Positions 1 through 8,849 of a stretch of 64,000 nt of DNA are shown in pieces (position 1 is the stretch's first letter; each line of letters starts with the position of its first letter). Below the pieces are notes generated by a model. That model ran no database searches. It saw only the letters and a program-made list of their open reading frames with translations, and was not told the origin of the DNA. The stretch lies in NCBI RefSeq assembly GCF_024169515.1, contig NZ_JAMKCQ010000001.1, positions 1,178,001 through 1,242,000 on the forward strand, given 5' to 3'. Source of the stretch: Erwinia aphidicola (lineage in GTDB: Bacteria > Pseudomonadota > Gammaproteobacteria > Enterobacterales > Enterobacteriaceae). The position numbers and the translations under genes are program-made.

Positions 1-1
1 C

Positions 2-811
2 GCAGCGCACAGTGAGGCCGAGATTATCTACCTTGGCGAATCGGTATGCAGCAAGCGCCGCAGTACTAAAGCAGCCGACTGGCTGGCGCTGGCAAAAGAT
101 CTGGCCGCCGCTGGCAAGCAGGTGGTGCTCAGCACCCTGGCGCTGGTGCAGTCACCTTCCGAGCTGACGGAGCTGAAGCGCTATGTGGATAACGGCGAGT
201 TTCTGATTGAGGCGAACGACGTCGGCGCCGTCACCCTGGCCTGTGACGCGGGCGTACCGTTTGTTGCCGGGCCTGCGCTGAATATCTATAACGCGGTGAC
301 GCTGCAGCTGCTGCTGAAAATGGGCATGATGCGCTGGTGTATGCCGGTCGAGCTGTCGCGTGACTGGCTGGCGCAGCTGCTGCTGCAGTGTGACGAACTG
401 GGGATCCGCCAGCAGTTTGAAGTCGAGGTGCTGAGCTATGGTTATCTGCCACTGGCGTACTCTGCCCGCTGTTTTAGCGCCCGCGCTGAAAACCGCAGTA
501 AGGACGAGTGCCAGACCTGCTGTATTGACTACCCGCACGGGCGCCAGGTGCGCACCCAGGAAGATCAGCCGGTGTTTGTGCTGAACGGTATTCAGACCAT
601 GAGCGGCTACTGCTACAACCTGGGTAACGATCTGCTGTCGATGCAGGGGCTGGTGGATATTGTGCGCCTGTCGCCGCAGGGAGATGACACGCTGGCAATG
701 ATCGAGCGCTTTCGCGCCAATGAAACCGGCAGGCAGCCGCTGAGCCTGGCGCGATCGGCCGACTGCAACGGCTACTGGCAGCGGGTGGCGGGGTTAGAGT
801 TGGTGGATTAA
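2..811 (+). CDS. ubiV: UbiV, O2-independent ubiquinone biosynthesis protein (5' end outside window)
   Basis: Peptidase U32-family protein that works with UbiU in anaerobic ring hydroxylation of ubiquinone precursors. The reading frame is open from base 2, so the N-terminus lies upstream of the window. All four cysteines expected to bind the [4Fe-4S] cluster are visible with E. coli-like spacing: one in ESVCSKRR near the window edge, then one in SARCFS, and after 13 and 4 further residues those in KDECQTCC. The protein ends GLELVD with TAA at 809-811. In E. coli ubiV is followed by yhbW, as here, although an exporter operon on the other strand now lies between them. The partner ubiU would be expected just upstream. 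Identification is by remembered family sequence and synteny. Confidence 0.93.
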   Translation, partial: AAHSEAEIIYLGESVCSKRRSTKAADWLALAKDLAAAGKQVVLSTLALVQSPSELTELKRYVDNGEFLIEANDVGAVTLACDAGVPFVAGPALNIYNAVTLQLLLKMGMMRWCMPVELSRDWLAQLLLQCDELGIRQQFEVEVLSYGYLPLAYSARCFSARAENRSKDECQTCCIDYPHGRQVRTQEDQPVFVLNGIQTMSGYCYNLGNDLLSMQGLVDIVRLSPQGDDTLAMIERFRANETGRQPLSLARSADCNGYWQRVAGLELVD

Positions 812-819
812 CAACGCCA

Positions 820-1080
820 TCAATACGGGCGGGGCATGCCGCCGCCCCTACTCATATTCATGTAGGGGCCGGGCATGCCACCGCCCCTAATCATATTCAT
901 GTAGGGGTCGGGCGTGCGCCGCCCCAAATCATATTCATGTAGGGGTCGGGCGTGCGCCGCCCCTAATCATATTCATGTAGGGGTCGGGCGTGCGCCGCCC
1001 CAAATCATATTCATGTAGGGGTCGGGCGTGCGCCGCCCCAAATCATATTCATGTAGGGGTCGGGCATGCCCGACCCACCG
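820..1080. repeat. Tandem array of about six 38-39 bp GC-rich palindromic units
   Basis: The phrase TCATATTCATGTAGGGG recurs at 852, 891, 929, 967, 1005 and 1043, a period of 39 then 38 bases. Each unit carries GGGTCGGGCGTGCGCCGCCC or a close variant, an imperfect palindrome that can form a hairpin. Units alternate small differences (CCCCTAAT versus CCCCAAAT). The array fills the whole space between the ubiV stop and the stop of the convergent permease gene. Single related palindromes occur at 5662 and 18831. There are no unique spacers, so it is not a CRISPR. It is probably an amplified REP-like element that also forms the 3' ends of the flanking convergent transcripts. Confidence 0.9.
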
Positions 1081-2193
1081 TCAATGGCGACGATCGAGGT
1101 AGTCGCGCAGCTTTCCGACCCCCATCCCCAGTACCGTGTAGACCACCGCCATGATCAGCAGCATCACCACATCTTTACTCACTTCGCTAAGCGGCAGCCC
1201 CATCTGATTCACCCCCGCTATCATCCGCGTGCCCCAGGTTGAGGGCAGCATCATCGAAATGCAGCGCACCCAGTCTGGCATCGACTGCACCGGCCACAGC
1301 GTGCCGGAAAGGTAGTAGACCGGGGTGGTAATAAACGACAGCGAAAAGTAGATGCGCTCTACCTCACGCAGGCACTCGGTCACCAGCTTCGCCAGGCCCA
1401 GCACCGCCAGCTGGAACGGCAACGTCAGCATCAGCAGCTCGGGGATACTGGCCGTTTGACGGTAGCCCAGCACCCATGGCCACAGGGCAAACAGCACGAC
1501 AGAAAGAAACAGCCAGATGGGTATCAGCGCGGAGAGCGTGCCCAGCGTCACCGGCAGGGGCAAGGCGCCTTTGCTGCGCAGCGTCATGCTGACGCGCACG
1601 CCGGCAATCAGCAGCGAGTGCTGCAGCAGCATCACCAGCAGGCCGGGAAAGACAATCGCTGCAAAGCTGATCCCCGGGTTAAACACATCGATGGCCTGGC
1701 CAATAAACGGCGTCAGCACCACCGAGGCCTGCCGTTCGCTAAAGCCCGCCATCATCATCAGCTTGAGATTATAGTGCCCTAAAACCTGCTGCCAGGCGGC
1801 CATGACATCCTGCTGGATCTGGCCATTCGCCAGGCGGTTGGTGGCATCTCCGTAGACCGGCAGGGTGACCTCTTTCCCCGCCAGCATCTTCTGTTCCATA
1901 TCCTGCGGCAGAATAATCACCGCAAATAGTTTGCGCAGGCCAAGGTCGCTGAGCGCCTGCGGCAGGCTGCTGTAGGCTACGTTGGTGATTTTCGGCGTGG
2001 CATCAAGCTGGCGCGTCAGCATTCTGCTGGCCGGGCTGTGGTCCATATCGATCACCGCGACGGGCAGATCCCAGACGCTGTGATTGAGATACACCGTACT
2101 CATCAGGCAGAGCGAGCAGAGCAGCATCATCCACATCGGTTTTTGCAGCAGCCCGCTGAGCGTTGTTGTGAAGGCCTGCCACCACAGCTTCAC
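1081..2193 (-). CDS. ABC-2 type transporter permease (YhhJ/YbhR-like), second of pair
   Basis: Membrane protein of 370 residues with the ABC-2 permease layout: an N-terminal membrane helix (about 18-36), a long extracytoplasmic region starting with the VAVIDMDHS motif typical of YhhJ/YbhS/YbhR proteins, then about five hydrophobic segments between residues 170 and 360. It would form the membrane channel of an export system together with the upstream permease and the HlyD-type adaptor. Its start overlaps the stop of the upstream permease by 4 bases (ATGA), showing translational coupling. No ATPase gene is found in the operon. Substrate unknown; related systems export drugs, bile salts or other small molecules (family knowledge). 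Confidence 0.85.
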   Translation of the reverse strand: MKLWWQAFTTTLSGLLQKPMWMMLLCSLCLMSTVYLNHSVWDLPVAVIDMDHSPASRMLTRQLDATPKITNVAYSSLPQALSDLGLRKLFAVIILPQDMEQKMLAGKEVTLPVYGDATNRLANGQIQQDVMAAWQQVLGHYNLKLMMMAGFSERQASVVLTPFIGQAIDVFNPGISFAAIVFPGLLVMLLQHSLLIAGVRVSMTLRSKGALPLPVTLGTLSALIPIWLFLSVVLFALWPWVLGYRQTASIPELLMLTLPFQLAVLGLAKLVTECLREVERIYFSLSFITTPVYYLSGTLWPVQSMPDWVRCISMMLPSTWGTRMIAGVNQMGLPLSEVSKDVVMLLIMAVVYTVLGMGVGKLRDYLDRRH

Positions 2194-3344
2194 TGCACCT
2201 CCTCCGGCGTTTCCAGACGGCGGAACAGGCGTTTACGCACCAGCAGCGCCACAGCCAGCGGATAGATCAGCAGCAGCAGGCAGACGCTGGCAACCGGTTT
2301 TCCCGGAACGTCGCGCAGGAACAGGTCAAACATGGCGTACAGCGCGTGGGTGAGCGGCTCCAGATTGGAGATTAGCTGAGCCGGCCACGGCATCGACAGC
2401 TCCGGCATTGCCGTACCGGAAAACGTCATGGCAATGCTGACCATAATCCCCATCATCATATAGGCGGTGATCGCGCTGCCGGTGAAGCTAAATAGCAGGA
2501 TGCCGAGGCTTTGCGCCGCCATGACGTAGAAGAAAGCCACGCACAGAATATAGAAGGGGTTTCCCACCACGCGCGCGCTGAATACGCCGACCAGCAGGGC
2601 GATTTCGCTCAGCAGCAGCACCGTGTAACACAGCGTGTAAGGGGCCAGCTTACCGAGCAGCGCCATAGCAAAATGCCGTTGGTAAATCAGCGGCCGGCTG
2701 CGCGCCAGCACGTAGATCATGCAGGTGACGGCGAACAGCTGCACCATATGAATACTGGCGGCGAACTGCTGATAGTAGATATAGCTGCCGCTGGCGTTAA
2801 ACAGGCTGTCATAAGCCAGCGTTGCGTGGGGTAGCGCTGGCATTGCCCGCCCGGTGGCCGCCGCCAGCACCGGCTGATACTGCGCATTCAGCGTACTGAC
2901 CAGCCCGGCGAAATCCTGCGTCGAGTAAAAGCCCGCGCCATAAAACAGCGCGTTGTAGTAGAGCGTGACGCGCGGCTGCCGACCCGCCAGCGTATCGGCT
3001 TCAAAAAATGGCGGGATCAACAGCACGGCATATGCCTGTGCCTGGCGTAGTTTCTCCAGCGCTTGCGGTTCACCGCCCGCATCCTGACTGACATCGGCAT
3101 GCGAGCCTGCATTCAGATTGCGGATCAGCGTGCGCGACAGCGTGCTGTGATCCTGATCGACCGCCGCCACCGGCAGATCCATCAGCGATCCTTCGGAGAA
3201 ATCGCTGGCAATCAGGGCGAACAGCAGCAGCGGAAAACACCAGCCCAGCCAGTGGAACAGCGGTTTACGCCAGGCAACGCGGACTTCACGACTGAAGGCG
3301 TGGCCAAATGCCCACAGCCCCTCTTTTATGTCTGCCATGACCAT
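2190..3344 (-). CDS. ABC-2 type transporter permease, first of pair
   Basis: Protein of 384 residues, paralogous in layout to the next gene: a hydrophobic segment near 33-50, the periplasmic-domain signature VAAVDQDHSTLSRTL, and about five C-terminal membrane helices from residue 205 on. It ends in a short basic cytoplasmic tail. The start codon lies inside the 3' end of the adaptor gene (19-base overlap). ATG at 3344 is taken, but an in-frame ATG at 3338 (MADIKEG) is equally possible. Two divergent ABC-2 permeases side by side suggest a heterodimeric channel, as in YbhR/YbhS. The nucleotide-binding partner must be encoded elsewhere, or the system is unusual. Confidence 0.85.
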   Translation of the reverse strand: MVMADIKEGLWAFGHAFSREVRVAWRKPLFHWLGWCFPLLLFALIASDFSEGSLMDLPVAAVDQDHSTLSRTLIRNLNAGSHADVSQDAGGEPQALEKLRQAQAYAVLLIPPFFEADTLAGRQPRVTLYYNALFYGAGFYSTQDFAGLVSTLNAQYQPVLAAATGRAMPALPHATLAYDSLFNASGSYIYYQQFAASIHMVQLFAVTCMIYVLARSRPLIYQRHFAMALLGKLAPYTLCYTVLLLSEIALLVGVFSARVVGNPFYILCVAFFYVMAAQSLGILLFSFTGSAITAYMMMGIMVSIAMTFSGTAMPELSMPWPAQLISNLEPLTHALYAMFDLFLRDVPGKPVASVCLLLLIYPLAVALLVRKRLFRRLETPEEVQ

Positions 3345-4297
3345 AGGGCACTCATTCCCTGACGCAGGCCTTCAACCGGCGTGAGTGGGTAAAGCCGCAC
3401 CTCAAAGGTTTTGAGGTCAAAATCCCCGGTGGCGCGCGTGGCGCGTTTGGTCGCGTAGTCGCCGAGCGGCGCGATATAGCGCACCTCGGCCTCGATCACC
3501 CGATTATTCAGCGCCGGGACGCGAATCTGTATTTTATCGCCCTTGCGCACGTGAGCGAGAATGTCCTCGCGCAGATCAAAAGTGAACCAGGCGGTGGGCA
3601 GCTTGATCAGCGTCAGCAGCGGGCTGCCTGCATTAAGCAATTCTCCGCGCTCCGCCGGGATCGGCCCGACCTCCCCCGCTACCGGGGCATGCACCACCAG
3701 TTCATCGCTCTGGGCTTTAATCTCCAGCAGGTTCTGCTCTGCCTGGCGCAGCTGTGCCAGATAGGCTTCACGCTGCTCAATGCGATCGCCATTTATCCCC
3801 TGATCGAGATTAGCCCGCGCCGCCTGCACCTGCTGCCAGGCGCCGTCGCGCGCCTGGCGGGCATTATCCAGCTGTTCGGCGGAGATATAGCCCTTCTGCG
3901 CCACGCTCAGATCGCGCTGCCAGGTGGACTGGGCATCGCGCCAGGTCGCCTGAGCCTGTTGCAGCAATGCTTTCAGGTTGCGAATAGTTTCTTCGCGGGT
4001 GCCGTTCAGGGAGAGGTCTAACGTAGCCTGCGCCTGGTCACGCGCCGCTTCGGCGGCCTTGAGCTGGGCAATCAGTTCGGGTGCCTCCAGCACCATGAGT
4101 GACTGCCCGGCGCTGACATCGTCGCCGCGCCGCACCAGTTTCTCCACCACCCGCCCTTTCGCTTTTGAGGAGACGATCACTTCGGTGGCATCGACTTCTC
4201 CCTGCAACAGCAGGTCGTGATTATGCGCGCGGATAAGGACAGCCAGGGCGATGCCTGAAATGATAATCAGCAGGGTAAAAAAGGCTCTTTTTTTCAT
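3326..4297 (-). CDS. HlyD-family periplasmic adaptor (membrane fusion protein)
   Basis: Adaptor of 323 residues linking an inner-membrane pump to the outer membrane, similar to YhiI/YbhG. One N-terminal signal-anchor helix (about 7-23) is followed by the first half of a lipoyl (barrel-sandwich) domain, a Gln/Ala-rich coiled coil (about 75-170), the second lipoyl half containing VVHAPVAGEVG, and a beta-barrel domain. It is the first gene of a three-gene operon with two ABC-2 permeases. In E. coli the related yhiI-rbbA-yhhJ and ybhGFSR operons include an ATPase; this one does not. The start ATG at 4297 has an AGGGG sequence upstream. Confidence 0.88.
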   Translation of the reverse strand: MKKRAFFTLLIIISGIALAVLIRAHNHDLLLQGEVDATEVIVSSKAKGRVVEKLVRRGDDVSAGQSLMVLEAPELIAQLKAAEAARDQAQATLDLSLNGTREETIRNLKALLQQAQATWRDAQSTWQRDLSVAQKGYISAEQLDNARQARDGAWQQVQAARANLDQGINGDRIEQREAYLAQLRQAEQNLLEIKAQSDELVVHAPVAGEVGPIPAERGELLNAGSPLLTLIKLPTAWFTFDLREDILAHVRKGDKIQIRVPALNNRVIEAEVRYIAPLGDYATKRATRATGDFDLKTFEVRLYPLTPVEGLRQGMSALWSWQT

Positions 4298-4635
4298 CGA
4301 AAAGCCCCTGAAATCAGTCGCTTCAGGGCGTTACTGAGGCAAGGCATTGCAATATCCTTCGCAAAGAAAGTCCAGGTTATCAGCAATATACTCGCTCGCA
4401 GGGGGCGATTTTTGTTGTTTAACCACTTTACGGCGCCGCCGGGGGGGTAAACCGAGTAAATAATGCGGTTTAATTCTGCTGGCAGTTAGGTAATACTTTA
4501 TTTAACTAGCAGCCTAATTAATCCCCGAACGTTTTAGCAAAAGTGCTGCGAACGGACAATTACAGGGGCAAAAGATCCCGTAGCCTGTAATTTTGCACAT
4601 GGCGCACTCCCGGCCGTTAGACAAAGTGAGCAACT
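4298..4635. promoter_or_regulatory. Divergent intergenic region between exporter operon and yhbW
   Basis: 338 bases without a convincing gene. It must hold the promoters of the exporter operon (minus) and of yhbW (plus). It is AT-rich around 4440-4520 and contains a run of seven G at 4441-4447. I see no clear operator, riboswitch or terminator. Confidence 0.45.
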
Positions 4636-5646
4636 ATGCCTGATAAGAAAAATGTACCGTTGTCGGTACTCGACCTTGCCCCGATCCCGCAGGGCCGTTC
4701 TCCTCGCGATGCCTTTCACGCTTCCCTCGCGCTGGCACAGCAGTCAGAGAAACTCGGTTTTCACCGCTACTGGCTGGCCGAACACCATAATATGACCGGG
4801 ATCGCCAGCGCCGCCACCTCGGTACTGATCGGCTATCTGGCGGCCAATACCGATACGCTGCGCTTAGGCTCTGGCGGCGTGATGCTGCCCAACCATGCGC
4901 CGCTGGTGATTGCCGAGCAGTTCGGCACGCTGGAGTCGCTCTATCCCGGCCGTATCGATCTGGGGCTTGGCCGTGCGCCGGGTTCAGACCAGCGCACCAT
5001 GATGGCCCTGCGCCGCCATATGGCCGGCCACGTCGACAATTTTCCGGCCGATGTCGCTGAGCTGATCCGCTGGTTCGATGCGCCCGAAGACGAGCCCGCG
5101 CCGCCGGTGCAGCCCGTTCCCGGTACCGGACTGAAAATTCCGGTCTGGCTGCTCGGCTCCAGCCTGTATAGCGCGCAGCTCTCGGCTCAGATGGGGCTGC
5201 CGTTTGCCTTTGCCTCCCACTTTGCTCCTGAAATGCTGATGCAGGCGCTGCACCTCTACCGCGAGAACTTCAAGCCGTCAGAACGGCTGGCTAAACCGTA
5301 TGCCATGGTATGCGTCAACGTGGTAGCGGCCGACAGCGAGCGTGATGCGCGCTTCCTGTTTACCTCCATGCAGCAGCAGTTCATCAATTTGCGCCGCGGC
5401 AAACCCGGCCCGCTGCCGGCTCCGGTAGAAAACATGGATAACCTGTGGTCGCCGTCCGAACAGTATGGCGTTCAGCAGGCGTTGAGCATGTCGGTGGTCG
5501 GTGATAAAGAGAAGGTACGTCACGGCCTTGCGGCGCTGATGCGCGAAACGCAGGCGGATGAGATTATGGTGAATGGCCAGATCTTTGACAGCCAGGCGCG
5601 GCTCTACTCTTTCGAGCTGGCGATGCAGGCGCGTAATTCACTTTAG
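4636..5646 (+). CDS. yhbW: YhbW, luciferase-like flavin monooxygenase
   Basis: 336-residue protein of the bacterial-luciferase-like (LLM) family, a TIM-barrel flavin-dependent oxidoreductase. Visible family signatures are YWLAEHHN near residue 44, the [15 protein letters not shown] strand-loop near 78, the [12 protein letters not shown] segment near 108, and a C-terminal VGDKEKV segment. Length matches E. coli YhbW (about 335). The physiological substrate is not established. It sits after ubiV as in E. coli, but mtr is missing between it and deaD. A bidirectional terminator separates it from the convergent deaD gene. Confidence 0.93.
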   Translation: MPDKKNVPLSVLDLAPIPQGRSPRDAFHASLALAQQSEKLGFHRYWLAEHHNMTGIASAATSVLIGYLAANTDTLRLGSGGVMLPNHAPLVIAEQFGTLESLYPGRIDLGLGRAPGSDQRTMMALRRHMAGHVDNFPADVAELIRWFDAPEDEPAPPVQPVPGTGLKIPVWLLGSSLYSAQLSAQMGLPFAFASHFAPEMLMQALHLYRENFKPSERLAKPYAMVCVNVVAADSERDARFLFTSMQQQFINLRRGKPGPLPAPVENMDNLWSPSEQYGVQQALSMSVVGDKEKVRHGLAALMRETQADEIMVNGQIFDSQARLYSFELAMQARNSL

Positions 5647-5661
5647 TGATTAGTGAATAAA

Positions 5662-5687
5662 GGTCGAGGCATGCCTCGACCCTACGT
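5662..5687. repeat. Solitary GC-rich palindrome of the dispersed repeat family
   Basis: GGTCGAGGCATGCCTCGACC at 5662-5681 is a perfect 20-base palindrome followed by CTACGT. It shares the GGCATGCC core and CCCTAC flank with the array at 820-1080 and the copy at 18831. It lies right behind yhbW, before the terminator shared with deaD. Confidence 0.75.
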
Positions 5688-5700
5688 AAACTGCAGGCAT

Positions 5701-5729
5701 AAAAAAACCAGCCCGAAGGCTGGTTTTTT
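5701..5729. terminator. Bidirectional terminator between yhbW and deaD
   Basis: The stem ACCAGCC / GGCTGGT with loop CGAA is flanked by an A-run on the left and a T-run on the right, so it can end transcription from both the plus (yhbW) and the minus (deaD) strand. Confidence 0.85.
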
Positions 5730-5744
5730 ATTGTGCGTCAGTGA

Positions 5745-7658
5745 TTATGCATCACGACGACGAGTTGGCGCTGCGCCAGTGTCTTCACGACGTGGGCCGC
5801 GTGATGGGCCGCCTGGACGACGCTCACCGCTACGCTCGTTGCTGAAGCGACGACCGCCTTCTGCACCACGACCACCTTCACGACCTGCACCAGCGCCGAA
5901 GCCACCGCGTGCCGGGCCGCCTGGACGACGTTCGCCGCCACGGTCGTTGCTGCGTGGAACCGCATCACCAATCAGCTGCATGTTCATCGGCTTGTTCAGA
6001 ATACGCGTGCGGGTGAAATGCGACAGCACATCGCCCGGCATGCCTTTCGGCAGCTCGATGGTAGAGTGCGTACCGAACAGCTTGATGTTACCAATGTAGC
6101 GGCTGCTGATGTCGCCTTCGTTAGCGATAGCGCCAACGATATGACGCACTTCAACACCGTCATCACGGCCAACTTCAATACGGTAAACTTCCATATCGCC
6201 AACGTCACGACGTTCACGGCGTGGACGGTCACCGGCAGCTTCGCTACGTGGTTCACGTGGGCCACGCTCTGGACGGTCACCACGACCGCCTTCACGACGC
6301 TCGTCACGGTCACGGAACTGGCTGCGTGGGCGCTGTGGCGCATCAGCAGGCACGATCAGTGGACGTTCGCCCTGAGCCATTTTCAGCAGTGCTGCGGCCA
6401 GCGTTTCAATATCCAGCTCATCTTCCGGCTGCATTTTAGCCAGCAGTGCGCGGTACTGTTCCAGATCGCTGCTTTCCAGCTGCTGCTGAACTTTAGCGGC
6501 GAACTTAGCCAGACGACGCTCACCCAGCAGTTCTGCGTTAGGCAGTTCAACTTCTGGAATAGTCAGCTTCATGGTGCGTTCAATGTTACGCAGCAGACGA
6601 CGCTCGCGGTTCTCAACGAACAGCAGCGCGCGGCCAGCACGACCAGCACGACCGGTACGGCCGATGCGGTGCACGTAAGATTCGGCATCCATAGGGATAT
6701 CGTAGTTAACAACCAGGCTGATACGCTCAACGTCCAGACCACGTGCCGCAACGTCGGTCGCGATCAGGATGTCCAGACGACCATCTTTCAGGCGCTCCAG
6801 CGTCTGCTCACGCAGTGCCTGGTTCATGTCACCGTTCAGTGCAGCACTGTTGTAACCGCTACGCTCCAGCGCTTCGGCCACTTCCAGCGTGGCGTTTTTC
6901 GTACGCACGAAGATGATAGCAGCATCAAAATCTTCAGCTTCCAGGAAGCGGGTCAGTGCATCAGTTTTACGGCCGTAGGCAGTCCAGTAGCTCTGGCTGA
7001 TGTCCGGGCGCGTAGTCATGCTTGACTGAATACGCACTTCCTGAGGATCTTTCATGAAGCGTTTAGTAATACGACGAATCGCTTCTGGCATGGTAGCCGA
7101 GAACAGCGCGGTCTGATGACCTTCTGGGATCTGCGCCATGATGGTTTCAACGTCTTCGATGAAGCCCATACGCAGCATTTCATCAGCTTCGTCCAGCACC
7201 AGGCCGCGCAGGTTAGACAGATCTAACGTGCCGCGCTTCAGGTGGTCAAGCAGACGGCCAGGGGTACCCACAACAACCTGTGGTCCCTGACGCAGTGCGC
7301 GCAGCTGCACGTCGTAACGCTGGCCGCCGTACAGGGCAACCACGTTCAGGCCACGCATGTGTTTCGCGAATTCGGTCATGGCTTCAGCAACCTGAACCGC
7401 CAGTTCGCGGGTCGGTGCCAGCACCAGAATCTGTGGTGCTTTAACAGTTGGGTCAATGTTATGCAGCAGCGGCAGAGAGAAAGCCGCCGTTTTTCCGCTA
7501 CCGGTCTGTGCCATACCCAGCACGTCACGGCCCGCCAGCAGATGAGGAATACACTCAAGCTGGATTGGGGAAGGCTTCACGTAGCCCATACCGTTCAGTG
7601 ATTCAAGGATGTCGGCGTTCAGGCCAAGGTCAGCAAAAGTAGTTTGGATATCAGTCAT
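5745..7658 (-). CDS. deaD: DeaD/CsdA, cold-shock DEAD-box RNA helicase
   Basis: ATP-dependent RNA helicase for ribosome assembly and mRNA decay at low temperature. The helicase core has a Q-motif ([11 protein letters not shown]), Walker [13 protein letters not shown] in [14 protein letters not shown], and the motif VI region [13 protein letters not shown]. After residue about 435 come an Arg/Glu-rich linker, a DbpA/CsdA-type RNA-binding domain (about 475-560), and an RGG-rich basic tail ending [11 protein letters not shown] at 7658 ([13 protein letters not shown]) is chosen because it aligns with the E. coli start and is overlapped by yrbN. A GTG at 7667 in the same frame (640 residues) is possible, but its spacing to GAGG is only 3 bases. 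637 residues versus about 629 in E. coli. Confidence 0.95.
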   Translation of the reverse strand: MTDIQTTFADLGLNADILESLNGMGYVKPSPIQLECIPHLLAGRDVLGMAQTGSGKTAAFSLPLLHNIDPTVKAPQILVLAPTRELAVQVAEAMTEFAKHMRGLNVVALYGGQRYDVQLRALRQGPQVVVGTPGRLLDHLKRGTLDLSNLRGLVLDEADEMLRMGFIEDVETIMAQIPEGHQTALFSATMPEAIRRITKRFMKDPQEVRIQSSMTTRPDISQSYWTAYGRKTDALTRFLEAEDFDAAIIFVRTKNATLEVAEALERSGYNSAALNGDMNQALREQTLERLKDGRLDILIATDVAARGLDVERISLVVNYDIPMDAESYVHRIGRTGRAGRAGRALLFVENRERRLLRNIERTMKLTIPEVELPNAELLGERRLAKFAAKVQQQLESSDLEQYRALLAKMQPEDELDIETLAAALLKMAQGERPLIVPADAPQRPRSQFRDRDERREGGRGDRPERGPREPRSEAAGDRPRRERRDVGDMEVYRIEVGRDDGVEVRHIVGAIANEGDISSRYIGNIKLFGTHSTIELPKGMPGDVLSHFTRTRILNKPMNMQLIGDAVPRSNDRGGERRPGGPARGGFGAGAGREGGRGAEGGRRFSNERSGERRPGGPSRGPRREDTGAAPTRRRDA

Positions 7659-7731
7659 GTAGTACACGTGCCTCGTAGATTGCGGCGGCCAGTCTACATA
7701 ACTCGTCGTGAAAATTTTCAGTCATTTTCAT
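7651..7731 (-). CDS. yrbN: YrbN, conserved 26-residue small protein upstream of deaD
   Basis: Short ORF beginning [20 protein letters not shown] and ending LHD with TGA at 7651-7653. It resembles the E. coli small protein YrbN, which also lies directly in front of deaD. Its last 8 bases overlap the deaD start, so ribosomes finishing yrbN can restart on deaD. This favours a leader or coupling role in deaD expression, which is inference; no biochemical function is known to me. Conservation of the reading frame across genera is the main support, from memory and not by alignment. Confidence 0.8.
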   Translation of the reverse strand: MKMTENFHDELCRLAAAIYEARVLHD

Positions 7732-7835
7732 CAAAAAGTGTGAACCGGCTCAAATTAGTGGTTTCGACGAACAAAAAGGCCCTCATCCGCTAAGATGATG
7801 ACTTTTCGAAAATTCGGGCAATAAAAGTTCGTCAG

Positions 7836-8720
7836 CTATTGCTGGTCAGATTCTGATAAATCGTCTTGTGTCTGGCCGAGTAGCGCCAGCTCCAACAATG
7901 CATATCGATGCTCAACAAAGTTGTGAACGTTGTTGGCGACCGTCAGCTTGAACAACGCTTCTGCGTTGTCCTTCTCCCCCAGACTTAGGTAGTACTTACC
8001 TAAATAGAAGTTGGTTTCACTGAGATGTTCAGCGAGCGAGGTGTTATCCGTTGCGTCTGCCTGGAGCCTTTCCATCAGCGTTTTTTCACTGATGTCACCC
8101 AGGTAGAACTCGACAATATTCCATCCCCATTGGTCCTTAACCGCTTTGTCGTAACGCTGTTTCAGCGAAACTTTGGCCTGGTCTGCGTTGATCTCACGTT
8201 CTGTGAGATACAGCCACAGGCTGCGGAAGGGATCGTTAGGATCGTCTTGATAAAACGCCAGCAGATCATCTTGCGCCAGTTTAAATCTTCCGCCGTAATA
8301 CAGGGCGATACCACGATTTAAACGCGCATAATTGTAAGTTGGATCAAGCTCAAGTACAGAATCGAACGCTTCATAGGCAGCGTCAAAATTGCCTGCCTGC
8401 GTTAAATAAATGCCTAAGTAATTGAATACTTCAGGCATATCGGGTCTGATAGACAGCGCTTGTGAAAAATCATTCCGCGCCAGTGCTCTCAAACCCAAAC
8501 TATCATACAACACTCCGCGCTCATATAACAGCTGTGCGCGTTCATCATCGGTCAATGACCGACTGGCAAGTATTTGTTCCATGCGAGCGAGAATGACTTC
8601 CTGTTGCAGCGTAGGCTGCAAAGGGACTGCCAAAACTTCGTTCTTACGCCAATCGGTGTTGCTGCATCCTGCCAGCGTTAAAGCTGTCGCAACAATACAC
8701 CAGCGCAAAAATGGCTTCAT
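7836..8720 (-). CDS. nlpI: NlpI, outer-membrane TPR lipoprotein
   Basis: 294-residue lipoprotein with signal peptide and lipobox LAGC (Cys about 19), followed by tetratricopeptide repeats (clear at about 60-170, such as [20 protein letters not shown]). In E. coli it is an adaptor that brings the protease Prc and peptidoglycan hydrolases such as MepS together. ATG at 8720 (MKPFLRWC) is preferred over the upstream start at 8753, because the upstream stretch is not hydrophobic and would bury the signal peptide. It lies between pnp and deaD as in E. coli. Confidence 0.95.
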   Translation of the reverse strand: MKPFLRWCIVATALTLAGCSNTDWRKNEVLAVPLQPTLQQEVILARMEQILASRSLTDDERAQLLYERGVLYDSLGLRALARNDFSQALSIRPDMPEVFNYLGIYLTQAGNFDAAYEAFDSVLELDPTYNYARLNRGIALYYGGRFKLAQDDLLAFYQDDPNDPFRSLWLYLTEREINADQAKVSLKQRYDKAVKDQWGWNIVEFYLGDISEKTLMERLQADATDNTSLAEHLSETNFYLGKYYLSLGEKDNAEALFKLTVANNVHNFVEHRYALLELALLGQTQDDLSESDQQ

Positions 8721-8807
8721 TTCCCACTCCTGAAAACAAACATTGGGATGCACATCCTGTCATCCGCCTGCCATGCACAAGGCCATCCCGCCCTCGCGTT
8801 CAAACAA

Positions 8808-8833
8808 TTCCCCGCACCGGCTGGCGCGGGGAA
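8808..8833. terminator. Hairpin after pnp
   Basis: The inverted repeat TTCCCCGC / GCGGGGAA lies in the 129-base gap between pnp (stop at 8850) and nlpI. On the minus strand it is followed by TTGTTTG, not a strong U-run, so it may be a partial terminator or an mRNA 3'-end stabiliser that allows read-through into nlpI. Confidence 0.5.
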
Positions 8834-8849
8834 CTCAATGGTGATGCGC

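Noticed and set aside
820..1080. Regular repeats suggesting a CRISPR array
   Set aside because: Units are contiguous with a 38-39 base period and no unique spacers; no cas gene nearby.
5653..6099. Plus-strand Arg/Pro-rich ORF after yhbW
   Set aside because: It is the complement of the RGG-rich deaD tail and runs across the bidirectional terminator.
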